DNA of 64,000 nucleotides from Diphasiastrum complanatum (taxonomy: Eukaryota > Streptophyta > Lycopodiopsida > Lycopodiales > Lycopodiaceae), in contig CM055113.1 in assembly GCA_029204225.1 (NCBI GenBank), positions 18,383,746 to 18,447,745 on the forward strand. The letters are read 5' to 3'. Under the pieces are notes generated by a model. That model was not told the DNA's origin and did no database searches. It worked only from the letters and a program-made list of their open reading frames with translations. This document shows positions 1-12,082 of this stretch, one piece after another; position 1 is the first letter of the stretch; each line of letters starts with the position of its first letter. Both the position numbers and the translations under genes were made by a program.

Positions 1-1567
1 ATTTTATATTGCAAACTATCTGACAACGATATTTTGTGAAGTTCCCTACTGTTTCTATCTTAGCTACATTGGTAATGAGCATGCTGGCTCAGTACCTAAG
101 ACCTGAGTATTTTTGGAGAGAAAAGTCTGGTAGCAGTTATTTAAATCAATTTGTATATGATTTATGCAGGTGGGTCCATCCAAAATGTTTCAAGTGGACA
201 AGGTTAGTTGATATCTGAGAAACCAATGGTATACTCACTCTTACTACGGGCGTGAAGGAGCTACATAGCCATTTCTGGTGGATACTACATAATTTGTGTC
301 AAAATTCACATCAGTTCTATACGAACATCATTCCATCATTGTTTTTGGAAATATATACATTAATTACAATCGACATTGAGGTAGATCTCCTACAAAATTT
401 TGCTTGTTCTAAGCCAAACATTAGAACACTTGAGAGTTGTATCTCAGAGGTTTTCAGTAACTTAGCTCAATCATATGGATCTTTTTCTTGCTGGTGGAAT
501 AAAAAATCTTCTCCTTTGACAGTGATTGGTCAAAAGGCATATTGCTCTTGATGGGCTTGGAGGGCCAATGTTTAGTGTACTTATACACTATTCATCTCTT
601 TGTTGACCAATGCTTTTTTGTTTGGTAACTCAACTTGATTCCTGATACACATTCTATGTTGCGATTACATAACGGTTGCATAGTTGCATATTACTACTAT
701 GTTGGTTTCCAGGTGGAAATAAATTAGTACTTGTTCTATCTTTACTATAAGATTTGCTACTATTTCTACTCCCATTTCCATTATTAATCTTGATTATTAT
801 AAGATTTGCTTCTATTTCTACTCCCATTTATATTCCTAAACTCGATGGTCACAAGATGCCATTTGTCTATGATTTCTACTTCAAAGTACAACTCAATGTA
901 TATTTGGTTTTATTGAAAAATTGGTTGGACAAAGAGACAATTTGATATTTACTTCATAGTGATGTGCAAACGATTTAAATAGTGGTGCTATACATTCAAA
1001 TGACAAAGTTTTCACCTAATGAAAAGTACACATGCAATTTATTACCATGAAGACATTTTTGCAATACATTAAAAATGCTATTCAACAGGTAATCTATAAC
1101 ATATGAGAGATTTATTTGAGTGTATTGATGTTTTTACAAAGCTTTGTCTGAATGTTTTGTTGTTGTTATTTGCTCGTGTGCCATCTCGATGATCCAATAT
1201 GTAAAACTCCTAGACTCCAAATTGGTCTCTAGCATACTCTCCACCCTTCCATAAGCTTTCCATACAAGAGCTATCGCTTGGCACCTCCATCTCTAAGCAT
1301 GTTTCCATACCATAGGTGTACCAAATGACTCTAGACTTCTTACTTAACATGCTCATATAGGCTTGAGCAATTGACATTAAAAGGACATACCCCAAACAAT
1401 ATTGCATTGATGCCAAACAACTTTTAGGGACAACACATTCTATCCACCTTCAATACTAAAAGGCTTGGATAAATTTTGTGAAAAGCATTGAATGCTTTTA
1501 TTATTCTAATCTACCAAGGTCTTAAATCTAGTTATAATGTACACATTTGTGAACTAATTTTAGTCCA
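1..1567. other. AT-rich stretch without a recognised gene
   Basis: No conserved protein or RNA gene is visible here. A minus-strand open frame at 1210..1416 (68 codons, Met- and Ser-rich, containing GMETCLEMEVPSDS) reads more like coding sequence than its surroundings, but I cannot assign it to a family and see no supporting exon before or after it. Confidence 0.5.
746..829 (+). repeat. 52-bp tandem duplication, about 1.6 copies
   Basis: The word starting TATAAGATTTGCT occurs at 746 and again at 798. Each copy is followed by the same pyrimidine-rich text (TATTTCTACTCCCATTT), so this is a local tandem duplication with few differences. Confidence 0.7.
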
Positions 1568-1721
1568 TGTGAAGAATTTCAGATCAATTAAGATCCAAAT
1601 CCATAACCTGATCTTTGGTTAGAAAGAGATCAATCCTACCAATGTTGCCAATGTAAAAAATTCAACATCTACTTAATGAAAGAGATGCAAACTCAATAAG
1701 AACCTGATCAAACATCAAACA
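1568..1721 (-). repeat. Putative 3' LTR of the small element
   Basis: This is about 95 per cent identical by eye to 3384..3536. It begins TGTGAAGAAT and ends CAAACA on the plus strand. Confidence 0.6.
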
Positions 1722-1764
1722 TATAATATGATGAAGTTGTTGTTCGTACAAAAATAGTAAGGTA

Positions 1765-2034
1765 TTGTATTTCACACGTGTGGATAACGTTGATAACCAA
1801 ACCAAGCATCCGTGGGCTAATAACTTGAACATTTTGAGTCAATTTAGGGAAATTTCCAAAAGTTGCCTTTATGAAACAACTCAAAAGTTAGATGTTCCAT
1901 GTACCGGTCAAAGAAAGATGCCCGGGAAGCATCGAAGAAGATCCAAGAAGCGCCACAAAACAGGGAGCTTAAGCAAGAATGGGCAGATTGTGCACCCTCA
2001 GCTGCCACAGGGAAACGATGCTAGCACTTTTTGA
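1765..2034 (+). CDS. Unidentified open frame inside the small LTR element
   Basis: This is a short plus-strand frame of 89 codons. Its second half is rich in basic residues (KHRRRSKKRHK) followed by a Gln/Pro-containing tail (QLPQGNDASTF) and a stop. It resembles neither gag nor pol. It could be the last exon of a host gene captured by the element, or chance. I do not recognise the protein family, and no splice partner is obvious. Confidence 0.25.
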   Translation: MYFTRVDNVDNQTKHPWANNLNILSQFREISKSCLYETTQKLDVPCTGQRKMPGKHRRRSKKRHKTGSLSKNGQIVHPQLPQGNDASTF

Positions 2035-3371
2035 AAGTGTGAGAACGTGTAGTACACTATAGATTCAAATTTGAATGTTGGAGACATTAAATCTATTTCG
2101 CATTAATGCTAGGGTTTTTGTTATGGAGGGAAACCAAACTCATTAATGAGTCATGGATCTGTTATACACTCGTGCTTGAACCCTGCACGCATTCTGCCCT
2201 TATGTTTCTCAACAATTCAATTAAGAGAGTGTAAATGATCTATGGAAATAAATATAATTGCTTCTCTAGCACTTTGAACCTGGTGGAATAATTTTCTATA
2301 CTATAGGGATTGGGATGATCTGCTTTGATCTGTTATGTTCTTAGGAAGTTAGTTCATGCATGACTAAATGGTTTATTGATAGATTGATGGGGATCAATTT
2401 ATCCAGAAGAAATAAACTTTTAAGAATTGCTGCCTTATGAAACTAATTTCAGCATGTAGAGAATCAGAATTTAATTGTTCCTCTAGTATGCATGCAAGTT
2501 AAGAATATGATAGATACTGCAATTCATCTTCTAGCTCTAATAGTAACTTGGGAATTAAGCAGGTTAAGAGGCTATTGGCTAGTGATTATTTGGCTTGCTG
2601 AAAGAAAAAAAAAATCCTTCTGAAATTTTTTCAGAAGTTTTGGTGAAGTCTTCTCCGAAGAGAAGGGAGTAGTAACCCTGACTGAACCTTCGTTAATTCA
2701 TGATTGATGTCAAAAAAAACCGTGGTCTGCTGTCTGTACCTCAGTTCATAGAAGGCTATTGAACTGATGGGCAGTTGCTTTTAGCTTGCTAACGACTGGA
2801 AGGCACTCTTGTTGACTGTCTCAAATTACTCTTGTTGTTCATAGATGTGTATTTCCGTCTGGAAAACCTGTGGAACAGAGAATGGAAATCAGTGAATACT
2901 AAGCGTTCCTTCATCCGGAAGTTTCGCATGGAAGAGCATGATCAATTGTTTCTTTACTTGAACTTCGACAGATGCTGAGAGGGAAAAAATATGTGTTAAC
3001 CAGATTTGGTTTCCCAGTGAAGCGGAAGTGCCAAGTATTGGAGATGGAACTCGTTTGGATGCCCTGCTTTGCAGCTGTAACAACGATGGCTATAAATGCT
3101 TTTAGACTAATATAACTTTGAAAAGTCAAACTATAAGTCTAATATGAAAATTGGCCTCAATTGCCAAATATACAAATATGACCGAAATAGCAAAACTAGT
3201 TGAAATTTCTCACACTTTGTGCGCAAGATCTCCATTGACCTAAATTGAGTTTTGACCTACAAAAGATCCAATCTACATATGCAAAAAACGGTCAATCTAG
3301 CATGCTCTAGCATTGATATCTCCTCAAAACCTTGATAGATGTGCTTGATCCTTTCATAACCTGCAACACAA

Positions 3372-3383
3372 GCTCTGATACCA
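3372..3383 (-). other. Primer-binding site for tRNA-iMet
   Basis: On the minus strand the sequence is TGGTATCAGAGC, the classical plant initiator-Met tRNA primer site, and it directly abuts the repeat starting at 3384. Confidence 0.7.
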
Positions 3384-3536
3384 TGTGAAGAATTCAAATC
3401 AATTAAGATCCAAATCCATAACCTGATCTTTGGTTAAAAGGAGAGCAATCCTACCAATGTTGCCAATGTAGAAAATTCAACATCTACTAAATGAAAGAGA
3501 TGCAAACTCAATAAGAACCCGATCAAACATCAAACA
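3384..3536 (-). repeat. Putative 5' LTR of the small element
   Basis: This is the partner of 1568..1721 and adjoins the tRNA primer site. It ends CAAACA on the plus strand, just before the Ty3 pol fossil begins. Confidence 0.6.
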
Positions 3537-3542
3537 TATTCT

Positions 3543-5187
3543 ACACACAAGATTGCAAGATATCACCAATATAGTGCACCACTTACAGATTCAGAGAAGA
3601 ACTATTCCCCAACAGAACGCAAAGTGTTAGCCATGATTTTTTCTATACAGAAATTTCGTCATTACCTCATAGAAACGCACTTTGCATTTTATACAGATCA
3701 CCAGCCGTTACTTTACTTGGTAAACAAGACATGCAATACTGGGCGTATTGCAAGATGGTTACTGTTATTGACTGAATTTGACTTCCGAATTATGGTTCGT
3801 AAGAGAAAGCAACATTATCTTGCAGACCACGTTTCTCGAATTGAATATGCAACAATTAATACTGAAGTGGATGATGAATTACCAGATGCTGCATTATTCT
3901 ATGTAGAGGCAGTACCTGAGTGGGCAGTGGATATTGTTGAGTATCTGACGCTAGGACAACCGAATGACTCTTTGACAAAAGTACAGAAGAGGCAATTGAT
4001 TCATAAGGCTCAACCTTATCAATTGATTGCAAGACAATTGTATCGTCGTGGTTCAGACAATATTCTACGTAGATGTGTTTTACCGCATGAAATATCAGAT
4101 TTAATCATGTTTTCACATGATGGCATGGGCGGAGGACACTTCTGTACATATATTACTGTTCGTAAACTTTTGCAATCAGGTTGTTGGTGGCCTACGCTTC
4201 ATAAGGACACAAAAAATTATATTCAGACATGTGATGTTTGCCACGAGCACGACGGCCTACTAGACAGAATAATGAACCCTTATATCCAGTTCTATCGCAA
4301 GCGTCATTTGAAAAATGGGGACTGGATTATGTTGGTCCTATTCATCCAGCAGCGCGAGGATCTAAGTCCCGATACATTATTGTAACAACTGATTATATGA
4401 CCAAGTGGGTTGAAGCCAAAGCTGTCAAAGTTGCTGATGCAAAATCTATGGCCAAGTTTCTCTATGAAAATATTATTATCAGATTTGGATCTCTGATCAA
4501 GATTGTCTGTGACCGGGGTACACACTTTGTTAATCAAACAATAAAGTGTTTACTGGAAGATTTTTTTGTTATACACAAATTTAGTACTCCATATTATCCC
4601 AGAGGGAATGGCCAAGCTGAATCTTACAATAAGATTCTCCGCACTATCATGACGAAAACAGTTGAAGCGAGTTGGTCTGATTGGGAACATAAACTGCATG
4701 CAGCATTGTGGGCATTCAGATTTGCTTACACGAGTAGTACAAAGCAAACACCCTTTCAACTAGTTTATGGTCAAGATGTTGTCACGTCGTTGAATTTTTA
4801 ATACCATCTTTAGGCATAGCAGCAACAGAGTGATTAAATGATGATAAGTCTTTACAACTACATCATGAAGCATTGCACAAATTGTGTGAAACAAGATTGA
4901 TGGCAGTTCATGCGTTAGCAACATAGAAAGCCCGTCGTAAGGCATGGCACGATCATCGATTACACAAAAAGGATCTGAAAGAAGGAGATCTAGCACTGAT
5001 GTACAAAACCAAACTGATAAGGAGAAATTGAAGTTTACCGGTGAACGCACGTATAGAGTGAAGGAAATCCTGAACTATGGAGCAGTGATTCTTGAACACT
5101 TGGATGAAAAACGTTTTGATACTCCCATGAGTGACAGCCGATTATGCAAGTTTTGGCAGCCTGCTTCGCCAGTTCAGCAAGCATGAT
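3543..5187 (+). mobile_element. Ty3/gypsy pol fossil (RNase H and integrase)
   Basis: The reading runs from the end of reverse transcriptase/RNase H (SPTERKVLAM, FYTDHQPLLYL, then a VSRIEYA linker) through the integrase HHCC zinc region and the integrase core (GLDYVGPIHP, DYMTKWVEAKAV, STPYYPRGNGQAES). It ends in the C-terminal part (GDLALMYKTK-like, then LCKFWQPASPVQQA). There is no chromodomain, so it belongs to the Tat/Athila-like branch rather than the chromoviruses. It is broken, with a few breaks. Gag, protease and most of RT are absent, so it is a truncated fossil. It is clearly related to the second integrase at 42930..43830. Confidence 0.85.
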
Positions 5188-6159
5188 CCAAATAATTTTT
5201 TTATTTGTTTTTTAATTTCTTATTTTCACTACTTAATTGTTAACTTCTTTTGGAAAAGATAGTGTGAAAAAAAAATGAAGAAAAATGAGGAAAGACTGAT
5301 GAGCAAAAGTCAAAAATGTCATCAGATCAGGAAGTACTCAGATCTTTTTGGAAAATTATTTTTTGGTCATTTTTTTGCACAAATTGTGTTAGAATTGTTC
5401 GCCGAGTTTTTGAAAGCAAGATCCACCTCAGATATACCCACACTGAGTTGGACGAACGTTCTTTTCACTAGTTCGTACCTGTTTTGGAGCCAGGCGAATG
5501 ATCAGCAATATGCCATTTTGGGAACCTTCGCCGAGCACCTTACTCTCCTCAAAAACCTTCACCGGCATGCCATATGGATTTAAAATGCCAAAATTAGGTC
5601 GGCTATAGCTTCAGCTCCTAAAAATTTGCATTTATGACAGTACTTGGGTGAAGGTTCATCTTCGCTAGACCTGAAAAACGTTCGCCGGATAGGTTCAGAG
5701 CCTCAAAAACCTTCGTCGAGATTTTCATAGCCTATTTTCACAGTACTGAGCAAGCTTGCAAATTTTTGTTCAGAATTGATCAGCCAAACTATATTTTGTG
5801 TAATGGACCCTCCAAATTCACCTATAAGTTGGCTGAATTCGATTCATTCCTCACTTGTGCTAGCGAAGCTCTTGCCAATTTTTTCAACAACCAAAGCCTT
5901 CAACTTTCTATACTGTTTTCTGTTATACACTCGTGCTCATTACTCCCAATTTCTGTTCTTTTCTATCATGTCTTCCACAGATACGTCTCAGTCGCCTCGT
6001 TACACTATCCATCGCGATGTCCCATCTGCAACAGATATCATGATCCTTCCTAGCACAAGCATGGTCACTTGGTGGATGACCCTTGCAAAGCTGGTATAAG
6101 ATGAGAGACATCTTGATCCTAAAAGATAATAAGATGTCCCATTTCATGCTAGCACAAAG
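5188..6159 (+). other. Post-pol region of the Ty3 fossil with a repeated short word
   Basis: This follows the pol fossil and contains several irregularly spaced copies of a word like AACCTTCGCCGAG. Similar words follow the related integrase near 43830..44060, so the stretch is probably untranslated or LTR sequence of this Ty3 family. A second LTR copy to prove it is not in the window. Confidence 0.4.
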
Positions 6160-6490
6160 TGTAGACCATGGTTTTTCTTGTGATATTTGTGATGGAAGTA
6201 ATGGCAAAAAGAAGGTATAGCAATATTGCAAATATTTTAAACGAGTTGTTTCATGGAGATAACATATTTGTACCAATAGAAGCAAATTTGACAAAGGACC
6301 TTGTGTACGAATGCCATGATGTGCGTAGTGCAAGGCATCTAGGTTTTCAATGAATTTTTATAATAGTTTCAATCGTATTTTTAGCCGAGCTTGAAAAAAG
6401 AAGTACAAGATCATTGCACTAAGTGCCTTACTCTTCATTCTAACAAGGCTAAATTAGTTGGGTTGTTGAATTCACAAGAGATCTCAATTC
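6160..6490 (+). mobile_element. Ty3/gypsy integrase zinc-region fossil
   Basis: Translations here contain YECHD...ARHLGF and, further on, KEVQDHCTKCLTLHSNKAK. Together these are the His-His-Cys-Cys signature that precedes the integrase core in Ty3 elements. The fragment is decayed, with several breaks, and carries no neighbouring RT. Confidence 0.5.
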
Positions 6491-6774
6491 GTGAAAGTAT
6501 TTCCATAGATTTGGCCATTAACCTTGCTTTCCACTTGTCTATTGGCCTGTCTGCTTTGTATTTGAACTTGAATATCCACTTGCAAGCTATGATATTTTTG
6601 TTCTCTGGTAGCCAAGTTGATTCTTTATCAAAGAGTTATACTCTTTGTTCATTGCTTGCTTCCTCTCATTTGCATTTGGATGCACCATAGCTTCTCTTAC
6701 ATATGTAGGTTCTTCAACAAAACAGCAAGAGACCATTTCACGTCTTCCTCACCACACTAACTTTCGTGGTTTGT

Positions 6775-6885
6775 TGTCATGGGATGGTGGCACGTAACAG
6801 TTGACCTCCCTTGAATAAGCTGTCCAACGAGCTTTCCAACTTTTTAAGTCAGGTTGATCGCACAAACACTTTAGAGTGTGATGAT
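6775..6885 (-). mobile_element. Chromovirus RNase H scrap
   Basis: The minus strand reads HTLKCLCDQPDLKSWKARW. This aligns by eye with [20 protein letters not shown] of the whole chromovirus at 23269..29585 and with the older copy near 33650. It is a short fossil piece of the same RNase H region. Confidence 0.5.
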
Positions 6886-8174
6886 AAATAAAAACAATAA
6901 TTTGAACATTGTACAAGTAGTTTCACTCGCATACAAATATTTATCATGAAATTGGCCAATTCATTTGAGACTCGTCAAATTTCTTGCTCAAAAAGCCCCA
7001 AGTCATCCACCTTGGTTTGACAAAGCACCTAGGGCCATGTCACTTGCATTTGTTTCCACAATAAAATGGTGCATTTGAATACACTATTTGCAATAGTGGA
7101 ACATAAGCTCATTCGATTATAAAAAAACCAAGAAAAATAAATAAATTCATATGATTATATAAAATAGCGAATGAGGAACTCCTTCTGGACTTTGTAACAT
7201 GCAATTTTTAAAACCCTTCAACGCATGTAGAATTTCATGATCTCATGACTTTATAAGCAAAGGATACTAGTGTAAATGTAAGGTTAAATGTAACCTTTAC
7301 GTTAATTTTTGAGCAAGGAGAATAAAGGTTGGTATGAATGTGAGGCCCATATTATTACCCTTATATAAATAATTAACGTAAATTTTACATGTGTGAATGT
7401 AATCTAATGGCATCTTCTATTTTAAGATGCTACCTTAAAGGCCAATGCGAATGCAATTTGCCTTCTCATACTTTGAAGGCCCCAAGGGAGGACTCAATTT
7501 TACCTCACACAAAGGTTAATTAGCATACATCATATTTCAATAAGTTTTAGCTTCAAAATATCAATGTTTTTTCTTAAGTATAGCTTTATTATTATTCTCC
7601 TTTCATTCGATCAGCAGAGGGACATTTTTCCTTGGCACATTGGTGTTCTTAAGGGTGTTCTGTTCATAACCTCAAAATACCTACCACAAAGACATTCGTA
7701 AATTATATGGAAATGTCAAAAGGATATAGTATGAACCTGACATAACAAGTACAAATGAATCCTTGCCACAATGAACAAAATACAAGCATTCCTCAAATCT
7801 CCTTGGAATGAGCCAGTATTCAAATTTCTTAATAAACCCTTGCAAGAATGAAGAAAGCCCCTGTTTTGATCGCTAAAGTAACAAATTTGTTGAAGACTAT
7901 ACGCGTTGCTCAAATATCCTTGAGATGAACCAAGATAATGACATATTTGTTCTTGATTACTTTCAGCAGCTTCCAACTTTGCCCTTGTTGACAAAGCAAT
8001 CTAAACAAAAATCCCTGCACAGTGCAATCACGGCGCTTTAACCATATAATACAAACATATATATTGAAATTTGATGCTGTGCAACATTAATTAGTGATAG
8101 AAGTAGGCCATACGTAAAGAATCAAGCAGCTTTTTTAAGAGCTCAAGTTCATGCACAATCAGCACGCGAAGATT
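6886..8174. other. 3' flank of the kinase gene, no further gene seen
   Basis: This stretch lies downstream (in gene sense) of the kinase stop codon at 8175 and should hold its 3' untranslated region. Several AATAAA-like words occur on the minus strand, but I cannot choose a polyadenylation site. The minus-strand open frame at 7716..7994 has no recognisable domain. Confidence 0.4.
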
Positions 8175-8206
8175 TTAGCGCAAGCAACTTGGAATTAAGT
8201 GCTTTC
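8175..8206 (-). CDS. Kinase gene exon 18 (last coding exon)
   Basis: Follows a CAG acceptor. It completes a split Gly codon and reads KHLIPSCLR then TAA. The tail is not conserved enough to prove, but phase and acceptor fit exon 17. Confidence 0.6.
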
Positions 8207-10729
8207 CTGCAGTTCCATTATGGTCCAAGGTATATTCACAATTATTTAGCTTGACTACAAATATATTACTCAGGATTTGGATCACCGAGAAAAGAGGTAT
8301 GGCCATCCTTAAGTACATCACCTTTTTCTGCTTCCTCTCGACATATCCTTTCTTCTTCCTCCTTATTGTAAATGGCATTTAGCTGATGCTCAAGCTGCCA
8401 TAAAACAAGAATTCAACATCATCATTGAACATGATTCTGCAAAAGGTGCCGGCCATAGCAAAAGCAAATGCTACAGGACAAACCTTGAAAATGTATTCAC
8501 AACTGCTTTTTATAGCAATAGATAGAAGCATAGAGAATTAACTCGTCAAGTATAGATTGAGATACAAAACCTGTAAATTTTTTAGTTTCATCCCCTGTAG
8601 TTCATCTGAAAGTGTTGAGAGCCTGTAGAGAACCCCAAAATTTCACATTCAACTTGGACCAGAAATGTTACATAGTAGCATTAGCACAATAGGATAAGTA
8701 ATGCTACCAAATCTGGTATTAGTTTAGCGTCGCCAGTTTAGTGTTTTAGGTCTACCTAAATTGGAGCTCAACAACCTGGAGTAGAAGGTCACGCTCTCTC
8801 TCGGATGAAGCTTCTGCCTAAACAGGATGATTGCACCATCATAAGAAACATGTGCGAGTTAGGTGGACAAATGAGCTTCAAAAATCCTTTCTTGAAGGTA
8901 TTAGACGATAAAAGCCTTAACAACTTAACCCACAAGTTACTCTCAAAATCACAAAACTTGAAAGACTGATACTAACAGCAAAGCTATTCGCGCTACAGAA
9001 AAAAAAAACATTCTTTGTGAATGTTCACAAAGTATACATCAAAGTGGAACTAAAATTAGACAACTATTGTTTACGCAAAAAAGTTGACAGTATGTGTATA
9101 TAATCTTTGGTTGAATTGTGTAGTCTAAGTAACAAAAAGATTGCATAGTGAGCAGAAATCTGTACACCAAAACATCAAAAGATGCTATCAAGACTTACTT
9201 CACTTTCATTCTTGTCAAGAGGCACGTGTAGCTGGTGATGTACTTTGGAATTGATAGCTTGTTCCATCTTTCACAGGCTTTTGTTTCTGATAAAGATTGT
9301 CATTTATGCATTCATTTCTTGAAGGTTCTTAATACTTATATGCACTTATGAAACTTTCAATGCAGGAGTATGCTTGAAAGTTCCAAGGAACCAGTCAAGA
9401 TATAATCTTCCAATCTAGAATTACAAACTTTTGACCCACTAAAATCATCTATTGTAACTATGTCATTTGAATTACCCAGTAGCCTGCAGAAGATAATAGA
9501 TGATACCAAATCTGAAACACTAAGCAAAAATGTTGTCTAGATTACAATAATGTCTTGAAAACTCTCCCACTTTTTCATCGGACTCAGTATCTTTCTCTCG
9601 AAGATAGTCAGCTATCCTAATTATTGTAAAGAGGAATATGAAGTCCACAAGAATGTACCAGATCATCAATTTCATCATGCACGAGTAAACTAGATAGTAC
9701 GCCATCCAAACTTCAGTTAATAGATCCTCATTTTACCATGCATGCTGTGGACTAGATGGTATACCATCCAGGCTCCAAAGCATAATTTCAGGGCTCTGTA
9801 CACAGACTTTGTTCTGAGTTCCTAGCAATTTCTGGACATAAGAGGAGACTTAAAATCGTAAAGGCTTATTATAGAAAAGAGGAGATGTAAAAATTGAGTT
9901 GCATATTATACATTCAATAAAAGTTTTTGTAAGGAATGGTACATTTAATTACTCTAGATTGCAAAAGAAAGTACGAGTGTGGGCAAAGGTGGAACAACTA
10001 GCATATACCAGTCAATCAAATTAAATGAAGATCTTAAGCATTGAAGGGCCTGAAAGTGGGCAATGTTACTTTGACAAGGAGATCCTAGTAACAGATAGAA
10101 AATTCAGAGTACATGACAATGAAAGAAAATTCAAAGTCCGAAATATTTCTGAATCTGAAAAAGCAGAGATGATGGAAGACAACAAATCACTCAAAATACT
10201 TCCAATAATTGAGCATGCAAAAGATCGCAACTGTTTATCACATCACTTTGTTCTAAGTACACATCCTAATATATAATGAACAGAAAATCCAACTCCAGTT
10301 GATATAAAAATTGAGAAAGATCTAAAATCTCAGTGCAGCCTTGAGCCTGTATGGAGTGAAGTTGTGAAAGGATCTACTTCTTTTCATTACATGTCTATTG
10401 ATTGCAAGCTGAAGAACACAATGAATCTCATAGGTACCCATTCCATACTTTTTGGTATAAAACATAAAATGAAAAAAAGTTTTTTGGATTTCATTTGACG
10501 TAAGAAGAAAATGTTTTAGAATAATAGTTTTTGGTATATACAGAACAACCCTCTCTGTGCTATGGAACTATGACAAGGATAATTGAGAATTTGAATTGCC
10601 ACTTATCAAGCTGTGGGTATTGGCAGAAGGGTAAGAAGAAAGTTCGCAGAAATTATCAGAGCAGCAGCAAGAGAAGGGAAGAGGGAGGACAAAAATATGT
10701 GAGACAGTGGACACAAAAACTTTAGGCAG

Positions 10730-10799
<70 letters not shown>

Positions 10800-12001
10800 A
10801 TCATCTCTATTGATGTCAAACTTTCTCAAGTGATGAAAAGCAACTGCTAACCTCAACCAAATCCATTTCTTCTGAGGTGATCCGAAAACGGCCTTTTGTT
10901 TGAACCGGAGCTCCTTTACGTCTGTCTAAGCCATCCTTGCCACCTATAATACAAACAATGTCAGCGTGCTCCATATATGTTATAAAAAAATGCCTTAAAG
11001 TTGCTGCCACAGTATTTTGAACCCAAGCCTTATTTGTCTGCAATAAGCGCATCTAGAGAATAGCAAAAAAGCATCTCATGAAAGCACATGCCTGAAGCTG
11101 GTCTTGGTGATGATGAAAGCTCATTCATGGATCTATGACTCACAGCTGATACTGTAAATATTGAAGGGTCACTAGCTGCCCGTGTTCGAAGAGGATTGCA
11201 TTCAACAATTTCCTCATTAACTTTCAGTCTGAGGTCTTCATCCCTAGAAAATTGGAAAAAAAAAGGTCAACGGCAGGTTACGGCACAATTAATTGTATGG
11301 AAACATGCAATACAACTAGTCAATACTGGAAGATAGATTAACAGACAATGAATGGTATTTGTTGCCATTGAGGAAATGAAGATGCAGATTCAAAAAGTGA
11401 GTGTATACACTAAAGCATCAATGGATCAACAACCAATGGGTTTGGCAGATGTACAGACTCCAACTGTTCAATTTGTAAGACTATGGCTTAGATCTGATCA
11501 ATTCTGTTGTTAACAACAAACCATCAATAATCCATAATTTGAAAGATAAGAACAGTCCTTCCAGAATCAATAGCTATTGGCATTTCAGACACAACAATTA
11601 ATAACTTGGGTTCAAGCACAGCGTTCGCCAGCATTGTATTCATGTGATTAGTCCTCTTGGGCCCCGTTAGCATTAGGATAAAGTCGCTCAGTCTTACCAG
11701 TAGTGAATTAGCATTTGTATAAGCATTATCAGGATCCTCACCCTAACTAGTAGACCAGCTATAAATTGGCCTAAGGGATCTTCAATTGATAGATTTATTG
11801 CTTGAGAGTAGATTTTATTAAAATTCAACTAGCTTTTATTATATTTGATGTCGCTCAGCTTCTTATTTCATGGTACTTATGAAGACTATTATCATCAATT
11901 ATCCTAACTATAGTGATGCTCTCTTTCTTTGCACTATGTATTGTTTTGATTTTAACTTGGTATCCAAGCACTTTCTTGGGCTAAGTAACAAGATCCATTT
12001 C

Positions 12002-12082
<81 letters not shown>

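Larger units (their letters stand above)
1568..3536 (-). mobile_element. Small non-autonomous LTR element (TRIM/LARD-like), fossil
   Basis: Two direct repeats of about 154 bp (1568..1721 and 3384..3536) start TG and end CA and enclose about 1.66 kb without gag or pol. Immediately inside the right repeat, on the minus strand, lies a perfect primer-binding site for initiator-Met tRNA (TGGTATCAGAGC, 3383..3372). So the right repeat would be the 5' LTR and the element reads leftwards. I count about eight differences between the repeats, which implies an old insertion. No clear polypurine tract or target-site duplication is visible, so the outer limits are provisional. A terminal-repeat retrotransposon in miniature or a remnant of a Copia-type element both fit. 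Confidence 0.6.

Noticed and set aside
1210-1416. 68-codon minus-strand frame as a real gene
   Set aside because: Protein-like, but with no homologous family recognised, no partner exon and no flanking signals.
9443-9500. Extra kinase exon reading [18 protein letters not shown] after a good acceptor near 9485
   Set aside because: The phase does not fit exon 13 or 14 without further exons, and the text matches no conserved part of the family.
9661-9840. Possible kinase exons ending in GATGGTATACC or GATGGCGTACT
   Set aside because: The two stretches are diverged copies of one another (a local duplication of about 60 bp), so the exon-like look is repeat sequence.
10568-10819. Open frame made of repeated Ser-Leu on the minus strand, and its counterpart at 11870..12103
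   Set aside because: They are only the translation of the GA/CT microsatellites.
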